DNA from: Zygaena filipendulae
Lineage: Eukaryota > Arthropoda > Insecta > Lepidoptera > Zygaenidae
Assembly: GCA_907165275.2 (NCBI GenBank)
Contig: OU015650.1
Span: 3,254,001 to 3,318,000, forward strand
Length of the DNA: 64,000 nucleotides
Reading direction: 5' to 3'
The position numbers and the translations under genes were made by a program. Shown in pieces: positions 56,297 to 64,000 of the stretch (within the stretch, counting starts at the first letter, position 1; every line of letters begins with the position of its first letter). Below the pieces are notes generated by a model. The model did no database searches and had not been told where the DNA came from. It saw nothing but the letters and a program-made list of their open reading frames with translations.

Positions 56297-56912
56297 AATA
56301 GTACATTGTTATCCAAGGGGTGAAAGTAACTCATTTAGTGCCGAGACGGGGTTTGGCGCCCGAGCGTAGCGAGGGCGCCAATAGTTCGAGGCACTAAATA
56401 AGTTACTTTCTCCCGAGGGTAACACTGTGCTTTTCATTACGAATGCAAGGAAAGTCAAAATAAAAATAGGAATTAGCTAAAGAAAAAATGAGTGAAGATC
56501 GGATAGTCGCTTGACACTTTCCCACCTATTTATTTTTCTTTGGCCGGCTAGCTATTCAGCCAGTATTTTTTATTTACATTGTGGCGACCTAAAAAAAATA
56601 TTTTCTTTAATTATTAAGTATTAATTAAAGAAAATAAAAAAATATGAATAGGAATTAGCTTAAGAAAAAGTGAGTGAATTTTATTTTAATTAATACCTAC
56701 TTAAACTTTACGTTATTTTAATTTTACATCGCGCTGGCTGTATAGAAAGTTGAAACATGGTTCAATAGAAATGTGAAAATAGACCTAGTTTTTTTTTAAT
56801 AATTTGACAGTTGTCAGTTGAAAGCGATTCTCCCTAGGGCTGAAAAGGGCTACTTTCAACCCGCTTCTCAGGCAACTTCAGACCTACTTTCCGAGCATGA
56901 GTAATAAAAAAA
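56297..56912 (+). repeat. Unclassified repeat (AGTACATTGTTATCC), copy 2
   Basis: The longer copy of the repeat at 16581-16975. The central GGCGCCCGAGCGTAGCGAGG and its partner GGGCGCC form a short hairpin. About 200 extra bases (56490-56700) include a partial internal duplication around AGGAATTAGCTAAAGAAAAA. Confidence 0.6.
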
Positions 56913-57534
56913 TAGAAATTAGCAAGGAAAGGTAATATTTACTAGGTATAGGTAGGTACCTACTTATCTAGATGCGTCAAAAATGCAAATCAAACTTTTT
57001 CCAAGCGAGTCATGTTAATAATTTAAATCCTTTTTGACTTTGAAAAATAGAGGAAGCATTTAACAACTCACCGTTCTTAATATAGCTATTTTCGTATCGC
57101 GTCACATAATTTTCGTCACGCAAGGTCATTCAAGGTACACAGAGTAAAGTATTTCACTACAAGATCCATGTTATACTGGCTTATTGCATAAATAGTTCGA
57201 TTACGCTTTGCTAGTCTGTGCCAGGATAATGGGAAGGATTTATGAGTTTATTGCGTGCATTGTAGCAGTTTTTGCTGTGAGACTATCTGTCATATGAAGT
57301 TATCTGTTCCGTTAAACTTTAGGTTAGTGGGTTAACCATGTCTCTTGAGGAAACTTTTCCGAAGTAATTTTTTTAGGCGATTCGAACTTTTTGACGCTGT
57401 TTGTCACAGTCAGAGTAGTCGCCGTTGGGTCAATGTCATCAACCTATTGTGATCTTAATTCTTAATATTAATTTATACCTTTTGTGATGAAAAGTGGGCC
57501 GAGAGCGGTTCTGTCTATATCCTGTGTACGTATG

Positions 57535-57722
57535 TATGAATGTGAGTTTGTTTGTTAGTTGCGCTTTCAAAGGTTAACTATAGTTTAACTACTCAACCGA
57601 TAATCATGAAATTTTCCATGCGCATTTTCAGGGGTAAAGACAAGGACATGGTGTACTTTCTATTCCGGAATTCCCGCGGAAACTCCGAAATTAACGCTGG
57701 TGAGACCGCGGGGAACAGCTGG
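57535..57722 (+). mobile_element. Helitron-like element
   Basis: Body GATAATCATGAAATTTTCCA; end CGCGGGGAACAGCTGG, where CTAG became CTGG. Confidence 0.6.
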
Positions 57723-58217
57723 TATGATAAATGCAATTGTTTTTATTTGTTTGTTACGTTTACTATTCACGCCTTAAAATATATATAGGTACTTAAGCGA
57801 CCACTATGAAATTTCGTAACAGGCCGCTAGATTACAGCCGCTAGATTACGGCACCGCTCTTATAGGAAACCGTAGCTTAAGGATTACTTAGTAGTCCTTA
57901 ACCTTTTTACAGGAACGCGTTCCTTTTTCTTTTTAGTTACGGAACCCAAAAAACCACGAATAAAACAAACAACGAATACAATGTTACATCATAATTATGA
58001 TGTATTGTCCCATTAACGTTATACATTTGTATATATCGGCCTGTAAGGAAAATAAAAATAAAAACATGGATAAGTATTTCCAACTAGCCAAGCAATAAAA
58101 TAATCTCTCGCAAATTCTTACAACGATCACGAGCCATTGGCAAGGAATCACACGTTTTTCAATATCGCTACATCTCCCCCACAGCAATACCTACGAGAAC
58201 GCCAGCTTTTTATTGAT

Positions 58218-58688
58218 AAAAAAACCGGTCAAGTGCGAGTCGGACTCGCGCACAAAGGGTTCCGTATCATATAAAAACGGCAAAAAAATCATATTTGTTG
58301 TATGGGAGCTTCCTTAATGTTTTATTTTAATTTAATCATTATCTTTAAAGTGAATATAGGTACATATAACTAAATATTCTGTGAATATTTCAAGCGTCTG
58401 CCTGTGGCCATTATCAATATCGAGCAAAAAAATCACGTTTGTTGTATGGGAGCCCCCTTAAATATTAATTTTATTATTTTTTTTACTATTTGTTGTTATA
58501 ATAAAAATACATCATCTGCGAAAATTTCAACTGTCTTACTATCACGGTTCGTGAGTACAGCTTGGTGACAGACGTACAGACGGACGGACGGACGGACAGA
58601 GAAGTCTTAGTAATAGAGTACGTAGTATATTTATTACTCTGAGGTAATAGGGTCCCGATTTACCCTTTGGGTACGGAACCCTAAAAAA
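58218..58688 (-). repeat. 471-bp interspersed repeat, copy 2 (inverted)
   Basis: The same repeat as 51671-52141 in opposite orientation and of equal length. It opens with AAAAAAACCGGTCAAGTGCG and closes with GGGTACGGAACCCTAAAAAA. A GGAC/GGAC run at 58579-58598 corresponds to the CCGT run in copy 1. The odd palindrome has gained GC here. Confidence 0.8.
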
Positions 58689-59062
58689 GGAAGCGCATGT
58701 CTACCCAAACGTCTACCGCTCTACCGCGAGGGGTCGAATGCAATGCAACAACGACACGGTAGGTACCTATTTCGTCTACGTTGCCGCGTCCGTGTTTTGA
58801 TTTTATCCAAACTAAATTGTGAAACGGCCGAATGAGCTACAATATTGTGACGTCGCAGAAATTTTGTAGCTGGCAACAAAATGAAAATTCTATGTGGACG
58901 GTTCATGTGCATCTAATACCTACATTATATAGATGGTCGATTAAAAATAATCTAAAAGACATTCTTAAAATAAGATACTTTACAAATCGGTAGGTAGGTA
59001 GGTACATAGTAAAATACACTACATTTATGAAAGGTATAGGTATTAGATATACTATATTCTTA

Positions 59063-59302
59063 TCCTACTATACTACTAATATTATAAATGTGAAACTGTG
59101 GATTTTTGGATGTTTGACTTTTTATCCCGGATTTCCCGCGGGAACTCCGAAAGGCGAAAGTGAGTTTTTTTGTTTGTTGCGCTTTCACGCCTCAACGGCC
59201 CAGGGACGACTTTCACGCCTCAGGGATACAGAGAAGGACATAGGGTACTTTTTATCCCAGAATTCCCGCGGGAGCTCTGAAATTATCGCAGATATCAGCT
59301 AG
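59063..59302 (+). mobile_element. Helitron-like element with internal duplication
   Basis: A|TCCTACTATACTACTAATAT start and ATCAGCTAG|T end. The block TTTTTATCCC...CCCGCGGGA occurs twice (59108-59145 and 59248-59275) and TTTCACGCCTCA also twice. Confidence 0.65.
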
Positions 59303-60427
59303 TAATATACATTTTAAGTAGGTATGTATTTACAAAAAGTACTTTCCTATATATCTGTAATATCTATATAATGTATTATCTATAGGTAACAGTTGTAGGT
59401 GTGTATAACTGTATAAGCTCTGCTTAGTTTGGGAACAGGTGGCGCTGTTTGATAATGTCCAAGCATCATTATTATTAAATGTCTATTTACTGCCCTGATT
59501 TAGCGTATTTTTGAAGTCCTTTTGTTTATATTTTATTTTTTATTTAAAGTTACACTTTATTACAATTGATAACAAAAGACACTGTGAAATCCATAAAACC
59601 CTTAAGACTATAAAAACCAAACGTTAATGTTAAAATGATTTGACAAGCCTGTGTAACCACTGTCTCTAAGAGACATTTTGAGCATGGATGGATGTTCTAT
59701 CTCTCTCTAAACACACCAAAAAGAAATCTCTTATCTCAATCTGTTAACGGTACACGGTGTTATGAATGATCTCAAAGGCCTCTCCACCCATTCACCCACA
59801 AATATCAAAACACAACGTAAATCCGTATCAAGGTCGAACGTGAACATATTACGACCGCTCTGATACATCGGCCGATATATTTCGATGGACGTGATTTGTG
59901 TTGCAACTACTCCATAGCAGAGATTAGACAGGGGTGAAAATAGACAGTTCAGAAACCGTTTAATCTGTCTCTGAGAGGTTAAGTTCATTAAAAATTCATT
60001 CCTAAGCCGCTTAATCTTTTATTAGGTGTAGTCTGATAAGATTTCAGATTAAGTAGGTATGTCATGTCCCAAAATTTGAGATGTAGGTAGTAAAGGCAAT
60101 AGGACTAAACAGTATAATAAAACAAACAATATTGAAGAAGTAGGTAGGTACCTTGACTTCTTAGATTTTCATTTTAATTCGGCAATTTTTTTGTGTCAGA
60201 TGTGTTTCGCTTCTCACCTACCTTGATCTACGAGAACAAGTAGACTCAAAGGGTACTTTTAGAATAGCCGGTCGGTCGTCGTAAAATGGTATGATTCATA
60301 TTTCACATTTGTAAGAGCATCCCAAATTGGCTCCGACTCTGACCCACTCGCACAAAGTGGTCCAGTATGTATTTCGTTTCTTCGATTTATTGTAGTTTTT
60401 GTGATGATAATTATAAAATACTGCCGT
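59303..60427. other. Unassigned DNA
   Basis: No repeat family or coding signal recognised; the 85-codon minus-strand frame at 59731-59988 has no motif. Confidence 0.5.
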
Positions 60428-60545
60428 TTAACCAGCTTTAATTTTGGAGTTCCTGCAGGAATTGCGGTATAAAAAGTACCTAGTTTTAGTTTTCATGATG
60501 AACGGTTGAGTAGACAAGGCGTGAAAGCGTAACAAACATACATAC
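60428..60545 (-). mobile_element. Helitron-like element, degraded
   Basis: TTTTGGAGTTCCTGCAGGAA and AAGGCGTGAAAGCGTAACAA remain; termini are lost. Confidence 0.5.
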
Positions 60546-61219
60546 CTATAACAAGTAAAGTCACATTGGCGTTTAATTCACTCGTAGTTAAGATTACTCA
60601 TAATAATATTAGGTAACTTCTTTAATTTAGGCTATATATTGATAAAAGACTGAAAACTGCGAAAGCTCGATTCAATTCTGTGCGTAACGAAATTCAAAAA
60701 ATATTGTTCAGGTTATATTTGGTAAAATCTCTTTTTTATTTTAATCACATAAATTTCGGAGTTCCCGCGAGTTCCGAGATAAACGTAGGTATATTCAAAA
60801 TTACATTTATCTTTCTATTTCTACATAATGTTTACGTAGATAACGATCCCGTTCACAATGTTTTCGTTTCGTACCTACATGGTTACCTACATTACGGACG
60901 ATCGCATATTAAACCCTACTCTTGTCACGTTTGAGAAAAACACGCGTTAAGGTCGTGTATCAAATGGGAATAGGCAAAACGGTAAGCTATCGCCGCACTT
61001 TGTTCGGATATCTCGGGGCGGCGATAAATGGAAGCTATTCGTATTATTTGTACATTGATATTACTTCCCTGTTCCCTCCCAGTTTCAAATATAGAGCGTG
61101 CGAACGGAGAAAATATACCTAGATCTACTTATTACACCTACTTTAGAAGCTTTAATTTTTTTTATTTCTAAGAATATCACTTTGTTTGCCATGTTAATTA
61201 CTCTCATCTATCTTCTATA

Positions 61220-61450
61220 CCTATAAAATGCTTTGTCCTGAATGACTGATGGATCAACGCACAGCTCAAACCGCTGATCGTAGAGACCTAAAACTTGCCG
61301 GGTGTGTTCTTTGTATGATGACGTAGGCAATAGGCATCCAATAAGAAAGGATTTTTGAAAATTTAAATCCTAAGGGGATGAAAAGGGGTTGCGAAGTTTG
61401 TATCCCGCGGGAACTACGTGGATAAAAGAAGAGTAACCAACCACAAAAAA
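61220..61450 (+). mobile_element. Helitron-like element, subfamily D
   Basis: Body CTGATGGATCAACGCACAGC and GTATGATGACGTAGGCAATA matches 19915-20108 inverted; it includes GTATCCCGCGGGAACTACG. Confidence 0.5.
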
Positions 61451-61470
61451 AGCGTTTTCAAAATTATTTT

Positions 61471-61655
61471 CTGTCTGTCTGTCTGTTCACGACATTTACT
61501 AGACGGATTTTCATGCGGTTTTCACAGATAAGTAGTTTAATAGGCTTAACCTGGAGCTACATAATCTAGGCTTTGGTTAATTTAAATCGGATGTTGGGAA
61601 AAAAAGTTGGCGTAAAATAAGGTTTTATATGGGTGAAATCGCGGGGCACAGCTAG
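61471..61655 (+). mobile_element. Helitron-like element, variant body
   Basis: Starts with CTGTCTGTCTGTCTGTTC and ends GTGAAATCGCGGGGCACAGC, TAG|T. The ATTTTCATGCGGTTTTCACA block is shared with 3180-3357. Confidence 0.6.
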
Positions 61656-62095
61656 TAATAAAATACAATAGTAGAGTTGACAACACTTGTTGCAAACATG
61701 TCTGCGTTGCTAGGTACATTCTACGGTGTTATAGAAATTCATAATGCTGTAATTAATTGTACTTCTTTTTTTTTGTTCAAGTAAGTATAACAAACAATCA
61801 TAATGACTTGAGTCCTGACCGACACCGCGATATCCCCTTGATTTGGAAAATGGAATATTTATAGTATATAGGCACGTCAATAAAACGTCAGTGCTTGACG
61901 CAACCCTTGGGGCATGTAGCTAATAATATTACATGTTACATTCGAGCCCTTTACGATAAAATCGACCCCAGTCCAGAAAATAGAAACGATGGCCTACGCC
62001 GGTATTTAGAAGCTTAACGATTGAAATAACCGTTCTCTAGTATATAATTTTACTATTAAGTATACAAAACAACCATAGATTATAGAGGCAAGTAA

Positions 62096-62300
62096 TCCTA
62101 CTAATATTATACCTACATAAATGTGAAAGTGTGGATGTTTGGATGCTCTTTACTCATTCCGAAAAAATGGCCGAATGGATTTGGATGAAATTTGGCATGC
62201 ACATTGTCAGGGGTACAGAGAAGGACATAGGGTACTTTTATCCCGGAATTACCGAGGGAACTCTGAAATTACTGCGGGTGAAACTGCGGGGCACAGCTAG
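62096..62300 (+). mobile_element. Helitron-like element, full length
   Basis: A|TCCTACTAATATTATACCTA start, hairpin GCGGGTGAAACTGCGGGGCA and CAGCTAG|T end. About 205 bp with all diagnostic parts. Confidence 0.75.
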
Positions 62301-62592
62301 TATTGTTAAGCAAGCGCACAACAATTTCTTTCAAATTGTCAAGTAATTTAAATCTTCCAGTAAATTACCCACACTATGTACTATACATTAGATCCGTTTT
62401 TGTAATTGAGTTAGTTGTGATAAGCTTATGCTAGGTAAGTAGGTATGTCATAAAAATAAATCATATATTTTTTTGTTAGGTACCAGGATAAGAATAAAAA
62501 TACATAGAGGAGTAACTAAAACAGGCAACGAAGGGCGGCCTTATTACTTAAAAACAGTTTCTTCCAGGCAACCATAAAAAACTACCACTGTC

Positions 62593-62625
62593 ACCGCCGC
62601 ACTCAGAGTCGACTTTAATGATAAT
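62593..62625 (+). repeat. Single end of the 237-bp palindromic MITE
   Basis: Only the terminus ACCGCCGCACTCAGAGTCGA and a few following bases remain. The partner arm is absent. Confidence 0.6.
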
Positions 62626-62744
62626 GAACTTTTTTATTCCCAAACAGCAACATTTAAAATATTTATGTAAAAAGAGAGCAGACAGCATTGACAGATGATT
62701 CCCATTGACAAAAGTAGGTACCTACAAGAGTACCGTGTATTTAG

Positions 62745-62938
62745 AAGTTAGTGTTTCTTTTGATTTGTGTGTGTGTTTTCTTCTTATTTGTGACCAACGA
62801 CGAGGCACAATGTTATGCGTGTACCTCACCCCTGAACTCAGAACCAAGGGCTTTAGTCAGGACCTCTGGAAGACAGGTCAAAATCCTGTTCCTAAGATCC
62901 CCATTCGGTACAAAAAGTATGCTTTACTCAATTTGAGT
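62745..62938 (+). CDS. Speculative exon of a small secreted Ly6/uPAR-like protein
   Basis: After a possible splice acceptor (TATTTAG ending at 62744) the frame reads KLVFLLICVCVFFLFVTNDE, then AQCYACTS. A hydrophobic stretch of about 14 residues followed by C-Y-x-C-x-S looks like a signal peptide running into the first strand of a Ly6/uPAR three-finger domain. No ATG exists in frame, so the start would have to come from an upstream exon. The frame continues to a stop at 62936-62938 without the further cysteines that the fold needs; a donor inside the exon, for example at CAG|GTCAAA near 62877, could end it earlier. GT-rich DNA can mimic a hydrophobic helix, so this is weak. Confidence 0.2.
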
Positions 62939-63513
62939 TAGTCGACAGTATCAATTTTGTTTTGCTAAACGAGATTGCATTTTTCAAAGAGGGGAAAACC
63001 TCGCGCGTTCTAAGTAGTTTTGAGACTTGACAGACATCTCGTTATTACTACAAGATACTTCCATTACCCCCTACTTGTTGTGTTTATGTATCTACGGGAA
63101 CAAAGTTACAGGTTTTGCGGTTAAACCAGGGCCTACCAAGCAAGTAGACTGTAGATATTATAATAAAGTACGACGTTTAACTTATAGAGAGAAGCATGTA
63201 GGTACATAGCGACATTGCTCATTACATTTTTTTAGACGTAGATAGGTACATATTACATAAAATAGCTACCAGTGTATTGGTAGGGATATTATACCAACTT
63301 ACCTAACAGCCTCCCCTCTTCACGGGAAAGCAACACCTATATTGATATTAAAACAGGTAAAAAAACAGGTACGTAACTACTCTAAGTATAATTTTATAAT
63401 TAAACCTAAATTATACCTATTTACGAATAACTACGGATAGGTACGTCGGTGCACGGAAAAACCTAAAAAGGTTTATGTAGCACCGTCAAGTTGTTACAAT
63501 GTTTATAAATTAG

Positions 63514-63556
<43 letters not shown>

Positions 63557-64000
63557 ATGAAGTTATTATGTACCTACTTCATTGAGAATATTTAATTTTA
63601 AACACGTTGATGTCTGGCTTACAGTGCGACTAAGAAAACTAGGTAGAGACCTCTTTGTCGTGCGAAAGCATTCCGAAAGGCATAACTTTAATTTGGTTCG
63701 GTGGAGGGAAGAGATGATGAAGAATATGTATCTAAGATGTGTTATGTCCTGTGGTTACAGGATTTAATAAGCCCTGTACCGCCACAATGATAGTTTTATG
63801 ACCAGGTGTACAACGCCCTGTAATGCAGGAATGGAATAGAAAAATCACTGCCGTTTCGAACGCTGAAATTAGACATAACAACGAAAGTGCACCCAAAGAC
63901 ATTCTATAATATTATAAAGGAGTGCACCGCGTTTGGTAGGGGGGTAACGTCGCGACTCGCGAACGTAACATCCGGTGCCTGATGGCAACTTAGTTTTTTT
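62939..64000. other. Unassigned DNA at the window edge
   Basis: Apart from the TAAA microsatellite nothing is recognised. Frames of about 60 codons show no family resemblance. Confidence 0.5.
63514..63558 (+). repeat. (TAAA)n microsatellite
   Basis: Eleven perfect TAAA units. The position could be the tail of a decayed LINE, but no LINE body is seen upstream. Confidence 0.95.

Overview
The window reads as non-coding nuclear DNA of a moth or butterfly (Lepidoptera). It is AT-rich, has no convincing intact host protein gene, and is packed with repeat types typical of lepidopteran genomes: about 39 recognisable pieces of one Helitron-like family, hairpin MITEs, a 471-bp repeat present twice, LINE 3' ends with microsatellite tails, and frequent TAGGTACCTA words. 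Species cannot be told from the sequence. No bacterial operon, rRNA or CRISPR array is present.

Layout. 0-5.2 kb: Helitron pieces, an unclassified repeat, a LINE tail and a decayed RTE-clade LINE end. 5.2-8.4 kb: nearly featureless. 8.4-10.2 kb: three MITEs in a row, the last with a matching TTA target duplication. 10.2-21.4 kb: scattered Helitrons and MITEs plus an unclassified repeat. 21.5-23.2 kb: a 5'-truncated Jockey-like LINE with open reverse-transcriptase frame and a clear target duplication. 23.4-27.9 kb: MITEs and unassigned DNA. 27.9-29.3 kb: a Mutator-like element with ~100-bp terminal repeats, an 8-9 bp target duplication and a frameshifted transposase remnant. 29.5-33 kb: small hairpin MITEs and a nested set of elements. 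33-49 kb: Helitrons, MITEs, a 0.66-kb fold-back element and LINE remnants. 49.7-51.3 kb: a structurally complete Tc1/mariner transposon with an open 336-codon transposase, the best coding gene here. 51.7-53.5 kb: the 471-bp repeat, then a tRNA-Val gene split in its anticodon loop by a 592-bp Harbinger-like MITE. 53.7-64 kb: more Helitrons, the second 471-bp copy, and one speculative secreted-protein exon near 62.75 kb.

How the parts fit. The content is layered transposition. Retroposons sit inside MITEs, MITEs inside Helitrons, and a LINE inside another repeat inside a TIR element, so relative ages can be read from the nesting. The only autonomous-looking element is the Tc1/mariner copy. The most unusual locus is the interrupted tRNA-Val gene: the inserted MITE carries the first codons of a MADF-like protein, the accessory protein type found in PIF/Harbinger elements. 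Regulatory content is modest but notable: one perfect ecdysone-receptor-type palindrome and a strong excess of the CRE/ATF word TGACGTCA, mostly carried in by MITEs. Coordinates of decayed repeats are approximate to some 5-20 bases.
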